Counted from the stretch's first letter, positions 17,618 through 27,700 are shown. The stretch: 64,000 bases of DNA from an uncultured Rhizobiaceae group bacterium (GCA_937958815.1 CALGMR010000009.1:1-64000); one strand, 5' to 3'. The notes: generated by a model from the sequence alone, not told the origin. Translations and numbers: made by a program.

Positions 17618-19224
17618 TACAGACCCGCAAACAAATCGCGAAGACGTTCTCCAGAGGGAAACTCTGCCAAACTTGTGTAGTGAACGGTTCCCAAAAAAAG
17701 CAGTGCAACTGCCACCGCCGTGCACCATCGTGCCATCCAGGTTCTGAACAGTTCCAACATGGCCGATCCATCGCCACCGGCCGATTGATTGCCACGGTTT
17801 GACCACCGCTGCTTTGACAAACGGAAAATGCAATAGACCTTCACAGAGGCATTGATGAGCTGGTTGAGATATAGAATCCACGGATAAGACATTTCCACTT
17901 TTCTCGAATAACCAAACAAGAAAAGTGAAAGCAACAAACGGCTAAGAGCGATCAAAACAATATAGCTGATGAGATAGTCAAACCCCACCAGAACAGTTGC
18001 CGAAAGCGCTAGCACGGGACTGACCAACATCGTCCACATGGAGAGTCTTTGATCGACCAAACACCACCAAATGAAGAACGGCATGGCTCTTGGTCCAAGT
18101 TTGATTGCGCGTGATCCATTGCGCAGCATGTTGCCTGACCAGCGCCTAAAGTTCTGCACCATACGTTCCATGCCAGAACCTTCGATAACCTCAATCGTAT
18201 AGCCCAACGCATCTGGCACATAGCGCATATGGCTGTTTTGCTTGAGCATGTAATACCAAGTGCTTTTGTCATCACCCGACAAGAAGCGGAATTTTCCAGA
18301 CAGCCAATGTTCCAAGTGGTCCGCTTCCAGCAGTCTAATGAACTCAAGCTGCTTCAGGTTCTTCGCGCGAAACACCGACATGCGTCCCGTAAGCGTGAGA
18401 ACGCGACCGGACAATGAGTGGCTCTGCATGGCGAGTCGACGCTGAGAAAACCGCATTTTTAGCCATGTTTCGATCCAACGAGGCCCGATGCAGATCACCT
18501 CTTCATCTGTCGTACAAGCTTGAAGATCGGGATAGAGTTTAAACAGTGGCATACAACGGCTCACGGCCCCTTCAGCCAACACAAAGTCACCGTCCATGAA
18601 AATGACCAGATCGTCATCGAAGACGGGTAAACGGCACATAGCGCGCAAAACCAGACCGATGGCGGCGCGTTTGCCAGAAACGTTTTGGCGAATAATGCGC
18701 AGCGTGATGTCAACATCACGTGCTTCCCGTTCTAGAAAATCCTGAATGATGTCTTCATCAAAACGGTCAGACGAACCGAGCCAAATTGTGCCGGGCACGC
18801 CCGAAGATACAATTTCTTTGACAATAGACCGCACCACCATTTCGGTGATTTCACGGTGTTCGCGATAAGTCGTCATCATAAAGTGCATATGACGTGGGCG
18901 CCAACCGCTGTTCCAGATGGCCTGCCCTTTTCGTTGCATGCGCGGATAAACAATACGTCCATATACGCTGGCGCGAACCGCATGGGTGAACCACCAGCCA
19001 TATCGCCACACACCCAATGCACCAATGGTAAAGGTAATGCTCTTTGTCTGCGTATCAAACAAAGAGTTGGGAACCACCAAAATCACGATCAGACAAACCG
19101 CGATGTAGAGCGCAATTTGTACCAAGACCTTTGGCGTCCACTTCGCCCAACCTTTGGGCCAAAAGGTCGGATCGTCCAAATTACGAGCGGTGTCGAAACG
19201 TAGTTTTTCAAATGGAATTTTCAA
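17617..19224 (-). CDS. alg8: Alginate-type polymerase, glycosyltransferase family 2 (Alg8)
   Basis: The 535-residue protein has N-terminal membrane segments (about residues 30-80), a GT2 domain with the nucleotide-binding VIFMDGDFVL, the acceptor TTDEEVI and the FRRWSGN polymerase motif (the Q/RxxRW type), then C-terminal membrane segments. This is the layout of Alg8 and related processive synthases such as cellulose and hyaluronan synthase. The start overlaps alg44 by 17 bases. It polymerises mannuronate from GDP-mannuronate at the inner membrane. The Alg8 rather than other synthase call is supported by the flanking alg44. Confidence 0.88.
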   Translation of the reverse strand: MKIPFEKLRFDTARNLDDPTFWPKGWAKWTPKVLVQIALYIAVCLIVILVVPNSLFDTQTKSITFTIGALGVWRYGWWFTHAVRASVYGRIVYPRMQRKGQAIWNSGWRPRHMHFMMTTYREHREITEMVVRSIVKEIVSSGVPGTIWLGSSDRFDEDIIQDFLEREARDVDITLRIIRQNVSGKRAAIGLVLRAMCRLPVFDDDLVIFMDGDFVLAEGAVSRCMPLFKLYPDLQACTTDEEVICIGPRWIETWLKMRFSQRRLAMQSHSLSGRVLTLTGRMSVFRAKNLKQLEFIRLLEADHLEHWLSGKFRFLSGDDKSTWYYMLKQNSHMRYVPDALGYTIEVIEGSGMERMVQNFRRWSGNMLRNGSRAIKLGPRAMPFFIWWCLVDQRLSMWTMLVSPVLALSATVLVGFDYLISYIVLIALSRLLLSLFLFGYSRKVEMSYPWILYLNQLINASVKVYCIFRLSKQRWSNRGNQSAGGDGSAMLELFRTWMARWCTAVAVALLFLGTVHYTSLAEFPSGERLRDLFAGL

Positions 19225-20824
19225 GGGACACGCGCTCCTCTTTTACAGAAAATGCGGATCCTATTTTGTGATAGATATCGTTGACCTGTCGCTGCGTGAA
19301 AACCACCACCGCTGGCAGGCCTGCACTGATGTCATCACGGTTAAGGCTGTCGAGATTCAGGCGCAGTGAGACCGCTGCGCTTTTCTCTTTTCCATCTTTC
19401 CAAGAATAGTGGGAACGGTCCGAATTGATGAATGTGGAGTTGCGATCAACCATCACAACAGTAGCCTCAATGTGACGCCCCAAGGACGGCAAGAATACTT
19501 TGGCTTCATCGTTAAGGCCAACCTTCAAGACTTGATCTTGATCAAGAAACGCAGTGACCGTCGGCTCTGTACTTTGTTCAATCGTAAGCAACGGTTCGTT
19601 GCGCAATACGTTGGTGTGTCCAGCTTGCTGTATAGAAACGATCCTTCCGTCATAAGGAGCCACAATGGACATGGAAGAGCGTTGGTTCTCCAGTTTTTCC
19701 AACTGCATATGGGCGGTTTTTACCGCTGAATTTGCTTCTTCGATTTCCAGCGCGAACATATCTAAATCAGCCACAAACTCTTTGTGGTTGAAGTGTTTGC
19801 GCCCAGAAACAGAATCCATTGCCGTCGTGCGTTCAAGCTCAAACTCTGCATCTTTTAAGCGCGTTTCAGCTTGTGCACGTTCTTTTACGGCAAGTTCAAA
19901 CTTGCTAGCGGTCACCAGTTTCTTTTTCAGCAAAGCTGCAAGACGGGCATAAGCGGAGTCAGCCGCTTCCAATGCCTCGCGTGCAGACACAACACGCGCT
20001 TTCGCAATCTGGCGATCAGTACGGCTGATCACCTGATATAGCTTCATACGAGATTGCTCGATCTTATATTTTTCTTGCGCACGGCGTTGATTGCGAATGG
20101 CCGCAGCCAATTCTATTCTCTTGTCTTCCAAGTCGCTTTGAAAGCTCGCATTCTCAATGCGCGCAATCTCTTGCCCCTCTTTTACCACTGCTCCCATTTC
20201 AAAGCGGACCGGACGAATAATGCCATCAACGGGCATCTTTAAAGTCGCCAACGGGGCCGAAATAACGGCTGAGCGAACTTCCATCCGCATCGTGTTTGAA
20301 TAGATAAGGATCGACAGATAGCCAAATGTCGCCAAACCAAGCACACTATAAAGTACGGACATCAAAATGGTTTTGATCGGCATTCTGGTCACTGGAGCGT
20401 CTTCAGAAGGGTTTGGATCAGGCTTCGTTGAGATCGGTGTGACTGGCACATCAATACGACATATTGTGTCGTCGACACTTGCCATGCTGCCGCGCACCAA
20501 GTCGTTGATGAAATGGTTCATCAAGTCGTGGGCGCGCTCGCTGAGTTCCTCAAACTCCAATCCCAAAGTGCCCGTTTCGTCTGTTGAACGAACAACTTTC
20601 GCTTGCACATCAAATGAAATGTCAAAACCTTGAAATGGCAGGTTCAACACAAGAGCCAATACTTCGCTCTTTTCAGGCAACGCCCCTTTGAGACCATCAA
20701 GGCGCAGACCGCCGAGGCTCCAATTGGTTGCCATGACATTGGTTCCATCTGAAAGCGTCACTTTCATAGGCGCTGTCACACGATGGAAACGTCTCTGGCA
20801 GGGTCTTTCTCTTACGACCTTCAT
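19208..20824 (-). CDS. alg44: Alginate co-polymerase with c-di-GMP-binding PilZ domain and HlyD-like periplasmic part (Alg44)
   Basis: The protein has 538 residues. Residues 1-110 are a PilZ domain with the c-di-GMP signature RRFHR and NWSLGG, both intact. A single membrane span lies near residues 155-175. The rest is a coiled-coil and barrel of the membrane fusion (HlyD) type (VDGIIRPVRFEMGAVVKEGQ, IVAPYDGRIVSIQQAG). This is the exact domain order of Pseudomonas Alg44, which activates Alg8 on c-di-GMP binding. It is first in its operon, under the sigma-54 element at 20859-20874. Confidence 0.92.
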   Translation of the reverse strand: MKVVRERPCQRRFHRVTAPMKVTLSDGTNVMATNWSLGGLRLDGLKGALPEKSEVLALVLNLPFQGFDISFDVQAKVVRSTDETGTLGLEFEELSERAHDLMNHFINDLVRGSMASVDDTICRIDVPVTPISTKPDPNPSEDAPVTRMPIKTILMSVLYSVLGLATFGYLSILIYSNTMRMEVRSAVISAPLATLKMPVDGIIRPVRFEMGAVVKEGQEIARIENASFQSDLEDKRIELAAAIRNQRRAQEKYKIEQSRMKLYQVISRTDRQIAKARVVSAREALEAADSAYARLAALLKKKLVTASKFELAVKERAQAETRLKDAEFELERTTAMDSVSGRKHFNHKEFVADLDMFALEIEEANSAVKTAHMQLEKLENQRSSMSIVAPYDGRIVSIQQAGHTNVLRNEPLLTIEQSTEPTVTAFLDQDQVLKVGLNDEAKVFLPSLGRHIEATVVMVDRNSTFINSDRSHYSWKDGKEKSAAVSLRLNLDSLNRDDISAGLPAVVVFTQRQVNDIYHKIGSAFSVKEERVSLENSI

Positions 20825-20858
20825 TGTTCACATCCTTCTGTTGGATCGCAAACACTCT

Positions 20859-20874
20859 CGCAATAAGCGTGCCA
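20859..20874 (-). promoter_or_regulatory. Sigma-54 promoter of alg44-alg8
   Basis: The minus strand reads TGGCACGCTTATTGCG. Both the -24 part TGGCAC and the -12 part TTGC are intact, with the normal five-base spacing. It ends 34 bases before the alg44 start. Confidence 0.88.
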
Positions 20875-20900
20875 ACCGAAAGCACCTTAAAAACAAGGGA

Positions 20901-20957
20901 TTTTGCAATATGAACATGAAAAAGTTTTGCATTCTGCAATTCTGGCTTTGCAGAATG
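20901..20957. promoter_or_regulatory. Palindromic activator site shared by alg44 and algA
   Basis: CATTCTGCA (20930-20938) and TGCAGAATG (20949-20957) are perfect nine-base inverted arms with a ten-base spacer. TTTTGCAATATG precedes at 20901. The arms lie 56 bases from the alg44 -24 element and 116 bases from that of algA. Confidence 0.6.
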
Positions 20958-21072
20958 AGATACATATGGCTCATGCCAAATCACCAACACAGACGCCCGG
21001 CAAGCAACGAAATTATCTTAAACCATTGAAAAACTGTAATTAAATGAAAAATTGAGGCGTATAACCGCTGTC

Positions 21073-21088
21073 TGGCCGCGCTCTTGCA
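21073..21088 (+). promoter_or_regulatory. Sigma-54 promoter of algA-pmm
   Basis: The sequence reads TGGCCGCGCTCTTGCA, that is TGGC and TTGCA with correct spacing but CG for AC in the -24 part. It lies 42 bases before the algA start. Confidence 0.8.
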
Positions 21089-21130
21089 ACACTCCATGCA
21101 AATCTAATCAATCCTAGTGGAGTACAGACA

Positions 21131-22582
21131 ATGGCAAACGAAAAAATCACACCCGTAATTCTCGCTGGCGGCAAAGGCACACGCTTGTGGCCCGTATCTA
21201 GAGAAGATATGCCAAAGCAGTTTTGCAAACTCAACGAAGGTCTTTCGCTTTTTCAATCGACACTTGTACGCGTTCAAAACTCATCACGCTTCAATCGTCC
21301 TGTCATCGTGACAGGCTCTTCATATGTCGGCACCGTGCGTCAACAATTGAAGGAACTTTCGATTGAAGCAGAAGCTATTATTTCAGAACCAGTGGGCAAA
21401 GATACCTCAGCCGCTGTTCTGCTCGCTGTAGAGGTTGCGGCAGAGAACGAGCTCTTCCTTGTCATGCCATCTGATCATTTGATTGCTGATGATGGAAAGT
21501 TCTTTGATGCTGTAGACGCAGCAGCACAAAGCGCCCACCTCGACGGTTTGATTGTTACATTCGGCATCAAGCCAACGCATCCCGACACAGGTTTCGGATA
21601 TTTGCGCGCTGGCAAACCCTACTACAACCGCCCTGTATCGCAGTTGGAGAACTTTGTTGAAAAACCCGACCTCGAAACTGCAATGGAATTGGTGAAACAA
21701 CCAGACATTTTCTGGAATGCTGGAATTTTTCTGTTTGATCCAAAGACAGTTCGCGCTGAGTTCGAGAAACGGGCCCCAAGTGTGTTTTCATCGGTCATTA
21801 TGTCGGTCAATTTCGGCCAGTGGGCTGAAGAGGTTTTCACCCCTGAAGCAGACCTGTTCAACACTTGCCCAGCCATTTCGTTTGACTATGCGATCATGGA
21901 AAAAACCAACCGAGCTGCCACTATTCCTGTTGATCCAAAATGGTCAGATCTTGGATCATGGACAGCCGTTTGGGAAACATCGTCAAAAGACGAACAGAAC
22001 AATGTTGTCGGCGAAAACTGTTATGCTGAAAACGCGTCCGAATGTTTGATCCGTTCTGACGGGCCAGTGGTCGGCATTGCGGGGCTGGACGACATTGCAG
22101 TGGTCGCCAGCAAAGATGCGGTTTTGGTCACGTCCTTGAGCAACCCGCAGGACACCAAGCAACTTGTGGTCAATATGAAGCAAGCCGGTGAAGCCGCAGC
22201 CACCGCACATCCTGGTGAAGATCGTCCATGGGGACGGTTTGATTCACTCGACCGAGGCAATGAGCATCAGGTCAAGCGCATTCGTGTGGATCCTGCTCAG
22301 AGATTGTCTCTGCAATACCATCACCATCGCGCAGAACACTGGGTGGTGGTCAGCGGAATAGCCACAGTGACTGTTGACGATGCTGTTGTGGACCTCTCGG
22401 TCGGCGAACAAATTTTCATCCCGCAAGGAGCTGTTCATCGTCTTGACAATTTCACCGACGAAACTGTTGAAATCATTGAAGTTCAGATTGGCAGCTATCT
22501 AGGTGAAGATGATATCGTTCGAGTCGAAGATATCTATGGTCGTGAGCCAATTCCTGCTGCCTCGATTAAAGACGCAGCGTAG
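21131..22582 (+). CDS. algA: Bifunctional mannose-1-phosphate guanylyltransferase / mannose-6-phosphate isomerase
   Basis: The 483-residue type II PMI begins with the nucleotidyltransferase signature LAGGKGTRLWPVSRE (about residues 10-25) and has FVEKPD at about 175. It ends in a cupin isomerase domain with QYHHHRAEHWVVVSG and IFIPQGAVHRL. It makes mannose-6-phosphate from fructose-6-phosphate and GDP-mannose from mannose-1-phosphate, the first and third steps to GDP-mannuronate. ManC/CpsB homologues look the same; the name algA is chosen from context and from the shared sigma-54 control. Confidence 0.9.
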   Translation: MANEKITPVILAGGKGTRLWPVSREDMPKQFCKLNEGLSLFQSTLVRVQNSSRFNRPVIVTGSSYVGTVRQQLKELSIEAEAIISEPVGKDTSAAVLLAVEVAAENELFLVMPSDHLIADDGKFFDAVDAAAQSAHLDGLIVTFGIKPTHPDTGFGYLRAGKPYYNRPVSQLENFVEKPDLETAMELVKQPDIFWNAGIFLFDPKTVRAEFEKRAPSVFSSVIMSVNFGQWAEEVFTPEADLFNTCPAISFDYAIMEKTNRAATIPVDPKWSDLGSWTAVWETSSKDEQNNVVGENCYAENASECLIRSDGPVVGIAGLDDIAVVASKDAVLVTSLSNPQDTKQLVVNMKQAGEAAATAHPGEDRPWGRFDSLDRGNEHQVKRIRVDPAQRLSLQYHHHRAEHWVVVSGIATVTVDDAVVDLSVGEQIFIPQGAVHRLDNFTDETVEIIEVQIGSYLGEDDIVRVEDIYGREPIPAASIKDAA

Positions 22583-22592
22583 GAACATGATC

Positions 22593-23324
22593 ATGAAAAA
22601 CGTATATGCATTTGATGTTGACGGGACGCTGACCGCGCCGCGTCAACGCATCAGCCCAGATTTCGAACACTTCATGCGTTCATTCGTATCGCGCGAAACA
22701 GTGTATTTGGTCACTGGCAGTGATTACTCGAAAATCAGCGAGCAACTTCCGGCAGATATTATGGAAAGCTGCAAAGGTATCTTTACATGCTCGGGTGCTG
22801 AGTTGTGGCAAAACAGCAGAATTGTGTACCGCAAAACCCATAATTTTCCCGAAAAATTAGTGGAACTGGTGGAACATTTCATCGACACCAGTGCATATCC
22901 ATTGCGCTGCGGCACCCATATTGAACCAAGACCGGGTATGCTGAACATCAGTTCCATCGGTCGACAAGCGAATTTGGCACAACGCAAAGCCTATCATGCT
23001 TGGGACAAGGTGCATCAAGAGCGCAAAGCCTTTGTCGATGCATTGCTTCTGGAATTCCCGCAATACGAAGCATCAACAGGTGGTGAGATCAGTATCGATA
23101 TCGTGCCCACAGGTTGGACAAAAGCCGTCGCGCGACGTGAAATCGAAACGCGGCAATTCGGGTGTTCAATTACATTTTTTGGAGATCGTATGGGCCCCGA
23201 TGGAAATGACAAACCATTGGCCGACGCCTTAGCGCGCAACCCAAGGCACAAATCGATCGCGGTGAACTCGTACCAAGACACGTGGAACGAATTGAAACGC
23301 ATTCAAAATTCAAAAGCTGCTTAG
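22593..23324 (+). CDS. Eukaryotic-type phosphomannomutase (HAD superfamily, PMM1/PMM2-like)
   Basis: The product has 243 residues from ATG 22593, chosen because AGGA lies 8 bases upstream; ATG 22587 is possible. It starts MKNVYAFDVDGTLTAPRQ, close to the opening of eukaryotic PMM2, with the HAD nucleophile Asp8 and acid Asp10. FGDRMGPDGND supplies the metal-binding acids. The length matches PMM2 (about 246). It should convert mannose-6-phosphate to mannose-1-phosphate, the step done by the unrelated AlgC in Pseudomonas. It sits 10 bases behind algA and is followed by a terminator, so the pair forms a two-gene unit. Confidence 0.85.
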   Translation: MKNVYAFDVDGTLTAPRQRISPDFEHFMRSFVSRETVYLVTGSDYSKISEQLPADIMESCKGIFTCSGAELWQNSRIVYRKTHNFPEKLVELVEHFIDTSAYPLRCGTHIEPRPGMLNISSIGRQANLAQRKAYHAWDKVHQERKAFVDALLLEFPQYEASTGGEISIDIVPTGWTKAVARREIETRQFGCSITFFGDRMGPDGNDKPLADALARNPRHKSIAVNSYQDTWNELKRIQNSKAA

Positions 23325-23356
23325 CAGCTCGCTTCTGAATACAGCAAAACAAACTT

Positions 23357-23382
23357 AGTCCGGCATTGTCCGGACTTTTTTT
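23357..23382 (+). terminator. Rho-independent terminator of algA-pmm
   Basis: AGTCCGG and CCGGACT form a seven-pair stem with a six-base loop, followed by a run of T. It lies 33 bases past the phosphomannomutase stop and just before the convergent regulator gene. Confidence 0.88.
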
Positions 23383-23392
23383 CGTTTAAAAC

Positions 23393-24784
23393 CTATGTGG
23401 GCCAGTTTTCTTTCTTGCGGTAAATCGTAGAAGGACTGACCTGTAACATGTCTGCGGCCCGCGGAATGCTCCCATCGCAATGATTGATAGTGGCTTCCAA
23501 GATGGCACGTTCCAGAACATCGTATGACTGTCCCAACTTCAAACTGATTTGAGGGCCATCACCCGAATTTTCCGTCGTGGCAAGCTTCGCTTTCTGAAAA
23601 ACTGATGCACCCGCTTGAGCAAGAGACAACATTTCCGGCTCCAAAACGTCTCCGTCGTTTAAAATGACGGCATTGCGGACAACATTTTGCAGTTCTCGAA
23701 CATTACCCGGCCAACTGTGGCTCAGAAGTACGTCTTTAGCTGCGGAAGAAAACGACTGAAAATCCTTCCCTTCTTCTTTCGAAATTTGCGACAGAAGAAC
23801 ATCTGCAATTTCTATCGTATCCTCATCTCGCTCACGCAAAGGTGGCAGATGAATTGAAACCACATGAAGACGATAAAAGAGGTCCTCGCGAAAACGTCCC
23901 TCTTCAACTTCAGTAAGCGGGGTTCTGTTGGTTGCGCACACAATGCGCACATCCACTTTCTCCACCTTGTCACTGCCAACCTTCTGTACTGAACCCGTTT
24001 GGATGAAGCGCAGCAGTTTCGATTGAAGTGACAGATCCATCTCACAAATTTCGTCAAGAAACAGTGTGCCACCATTGGCGGCCATAGCAGCCCCATCACG
24101 TCCCGAAGTTGCGCCCGTAAACGCACCTTTGAGATGTCCAAAGATTTCAGACTCAATCAAATCCTTTGGAATGGCTGCACAATTCAAAGCGATAAACGGC
24201 TTTTGACTTCGAGGAGATGACAAGTGAATGGCTTGAGCACAAACTTCTTTACCCGTTCCGCTTTCACCCGTGACAAAGACACTCGCATTGGAACGACCAA
24301 CAGCTTCAATCATCCGATACACAGCTACCATTGGCAGTGATGATCCAACAAACCCGCCCAGGTTGGCTTTTTGGTAGGGTTTGGTGATTTCTTTCACCAC
24401 GGTCTGTAGCTTTTCACGCTCCATTGCGTTTCGAACTGTTGTCAACAAACGCTCTTGATTGGCTGGTTTTACAATATAGTCGTAAGCGCCTGCCCGCATG
24501 ACATCGACGGCCGTTTTGATGGAACCTGTTGAAGTAACCACCACCACCGACACAGCCAAGCCTTCAGTTTCGATCGTCTCCATGATCTTGAAGCCGTCCA
24601 GATCGGGCAATTGAAGATCCAACAAGACAACGTTGAAGGCACCCGTCCGCAACTGTTCAAGTGCATCATTTCCTGTCTCAACATGCACCGAGTCCAAGCG
24701 TTCTTTTTTCAGCCAAGATTGATAAGTCAGGCCAACTGAAATGGCGTCTTCAACAATCAGAATTTTCTGGTTTTCAGATATCAT
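23393..24784 (-). CDS. Sigma-54-dependent response regulator (NtrC/AlgB type)
   Basis: The product has 463 residues. The receiver domain spans about 1-120, with phospho-acceptor Asp56 in LLDLQLPD. The AAA+ domain spans about 150-385, with Walker A GESGTGKE, the sigma-54 contact loop GAFTGA and Walker B GGTLFLDE. The C-terminal Fis-type helix-turn-helix has the segment IPRAADMLQVSPSTIYRKK. All parts needed to activate sigma-54 polymerase are intact. Its start overlaps the kinase stop by 4 bases. The four sigma-54 elements in the adjacent polymer locus make it the likely activator of that locus. AlgB of Pseudomonas is built alike, although orthology is not shown. Confidence 0.9.
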   Translation of the reverse strand: MISENQKILIVEDAISVGLTYQSWLKKERLDSVHVETGNDALEQLRTGAFNVVLLDLQLPDLDGFKIMETIETEGLAVSVVVVTSTGSIKTAVDVMRAGAYDYIVKPANQERLLTTVRNAMEREKLQTVVKEITKPYQKANLGGFVGSSLPMVAVYRMIEAVGRSNASVFVTGESGTGKEVCAQAIHLSSPRSQKPFIALNCAAIPKDLIESEIFGHLKGAFTGATSGRDGAAMAANGGTLFLDEICEMDLSLQSKLLRFIQTGSVQKVGSDKVEKVDVRIVCATNRTPLTEVEEGRFREDLFYRLHVVSIHLPPLRERDEDTIEIADVLLSQISKEEGKDFQSFSSAAKDVLLSHSWPGNVRELQNVVRNAVILNDGDVLEPEMLSLAQAGASVFQKAKLATTENSGDGPQISLKLGQSYDVLERAILEATINHCDGSIPRAADMLQVSPSTIYRKKENWPT

Positions 24785-27700
24785 TTCGTTGCCTCATCGC
24801 TGTTCTTTTGTGTCGATCCAAACCGCTTTTCTACGGAATCGATTGTGCCAATCGCCAAAGTTTCAATCTCGTCTTTCATAGCAAATGCCGAACCAACATC
24901 ATTGTTTCGAACCTTCGCATTTGCTTCCGATGTCAGTCGTGACAATTCTGTTGCGCCAAACGTACCGCTGACGCCTTTCAGACCGTGCGTTGCACGTTCA
25001 AACAATTTTTCATCATTGCTCTCAACTGACTCACTCAGATCTTTCAAATGGCGACGAATGTCTTTCTCAAACTCCACCACGATTTTCGCCACGGTCTCTT
25101 CATCCATGTCCGACAAGATGCCCATCAGCACGTCTTCGTCAAACAGGCTCGATGTGTTTTTCTCATCAAGAGAATGGTTCTCTGCCGCGTAATCTTTGCC
25201 TGAAACTTGTCGCGCGATGGCGCGTGCCAACTCAATTCTTGAAATGGGTTTCGCCACAAAGTCATTCATGCCTGCAGCAAGCACACGCTGCCTGTCTTCA
25301 TCTAAAGCATATGCGGTCAGTGCAATAATGGGCGTATTTCGTGCATGACCATCCAATTGCCGAATGATTTTTGTTGCTGTTATGCCGTCCATTTCAGGCA
25401 TGGAAACATCCATCAATATTGCATCGTAAGGACGTGCCAAAATACCATCGATCGCTTCCTGACCGGTGCTGACGATATCAACCACGCAGCCCAATCGTTC
25501 CAAAATATTGCCAACCACGAGTTGGTTGGTCACGTTGTCTTCAGCCAAAAGCAAGCGGACACTGTTCAAGTCTTGAAGAACATCCTTCCCCACTTCAGAA
25601 ATGTCGTCATCGCCAATGGATTTTTCGTCACCTTCATCCAAGGGCAATTCAAACCAGAAAACAGAACCTGCTGGCTTGTTTGCAGTGTAGCCGATGTCGC
25701 CACCCATCGCTTCCGTCAAAGCTTTGCAAATTGAAAGACCAAGCCCGGTTCCACCAAATTTACGCGCATAACTTGGATCGATGGTGGCAAACTCGGCAAA
25801 CAATTCATTTTCGCGACCTGCTGGAACCCCAACGCCTGTGTCAGTGACGGAAAACCGAATTCGGGATTTGCGCGTCGAGCCTATATTTTCAAGCCTGACA
25901 TCCACTCCACCATCATCCGTGAACTTTACGGCGTTCCAAACGAGATTGAGCAAGATTTGACGGATGCGATCTTGATCACCTTCCAAAATGGAAGGAACAT
26001 CATCATCCACATTGAATGTCAGATTCAGACTCTTTTGATTGGCTTGTTGGCGAACAAGACTATGAACGCTGTCTACAAGAATATCTGTGTGGAACGAGCC
26101 CACTTCTAAATCGAGCTTCCCAGCTTCAAGCTTCGAAAAGTCGAGAATATCATTGATAATAGCCAGCAATGATTTGCCGGAACGGCGTGCCGTGGCCACC
26201 AAATTGGAGTTTTCAGGATCCTTCACACTGTCGCTGAGCAGAGTGAGAATACCCAGAACGCCATTGAGAGGCGTGCGGATTTCATGGCTCATCATAGCCA
26301 GGAAACTGGCTTTCGCACGATTTGCAACTTCCGCACGATCTTTCGCTTCGATGAGTTCCTGCTCCTGCGCCTTTTTCTCGGTAATGTCGCGCATATAGCC
26401 AAAGAACAATCGGCCATCGGGATATTCACGGTCTTTGATCGCCAGTTCGATTAAGATTGAACGGCCATCTGCGGTGACGGCATCAATCTCAATCCTTTGA
26501 TTGAGAACGGGACCCTCGCCCGTTTTGAGGTAGTGCTTCATACCGTTGCGATGCGCATCACGGTGATGAGTCGGGACAATCGTTTGTCCCATATCCCTGC
26601 CGATGACATCAGAGCTTTTGAACCCAAAAATCTCTTCCGCAGCCGGATTGAATTCAACAATCAGGCCTTCTTCGTCAATCACGACAATGGCATCCAAAGC
26701 GGAAGTTACAACTTCTTCAAATTTAGCAAGAGCTGCGCGTTCGTTTTCAGCCGCAGTCACCCGATTGGATATATCGCGAACGATACCGGTAAAATGCTGT
26801 TTCCCGGCAACTTTGAAATCACTGATGGACAATTCAATTGGGAAAGAGTTTCCGTCAGCATGTCGGCCATCAGATTCGAAAGGTGTACCAATGAGTCGTG
26901 CGGTGCCTCCTTGCTGGAACGATGCAATGTCTTGGGCCAGTTTCATAGCGTTTTCGCTGGACATCAAAGTCGCGACGCTGTTGCCAACCAATTCGGCAGC
27001 CGGGTAACCAAACATATTCTCAAGAGACTTGTTGACGCGTTCAATAACGCCCAATTCGTCAACAACCAAAATGCCATCCGTTGAAGATTCAAATAATGCA
27101 GCATGACGCACAGCCATGCTTTCTGCTTCTGCCTTTGCAGCTTCCAATTCTTCAATATCAGCAGTGTTGGCCAATATGCGTCTGGCGTAAATGGAGGTGG
27201 CTATCAAAACAATTGTCACCGCTGCAAAACCAACGGCCATTTCGATATTTGCACCAACAAGCAGCTTATTGGTCGTCACGTGATCACGATAGGATTGGGT
27301 GAGTACAGCGCCGTTGATAACCGCATAGAATATCAGCAAGAACCAGCCGCACAAAACTGTTGCGCCAGCTATGGCTATGGCCACTGGATCCAGCTTGAAA
27401 ACTCTGGACGCAGTGTAAAGAACCAGAAAGATAATGGAAGGTGCTTTTAACGAAGACGCAACTGGCAAATCATAGGCATAGCTATAGGAAATGATCAGCG
27501 CAAAGATGAAACAACCATCAACGACGGTGAGAACGTTGAGCCAGAATTTCGGCAATTTCGGCCTGCTGGCCAAGCCAAAGCGCACAACACACAACAATAA
27601 AATACAGGTTGCGATGCCAATGGTGAGAGAACTGAAACTGCTCCACTGATTGTTGGAAGCTGAAACCAGATGAAATCCAAAAACAATCACTGCAATCAGT

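Larger units (their letters stand above)
20825..21130. other. Divergent regulatory region between alg44 and algA
   Basis: This 306-base interval holds no gene. It carries two opposed sigma-54 promoters (20859-20874 minus, 21073-21088 plus) and a central TTTGCA-rich palindrome (20930-20957) that could serve both. Confidence 0.8.

Noticed and set aside
26497-27084. 195-codon frame on the plus strand
   Set aside because: It is antisense to the PAS region of the hybrid kinase, which is well supported.
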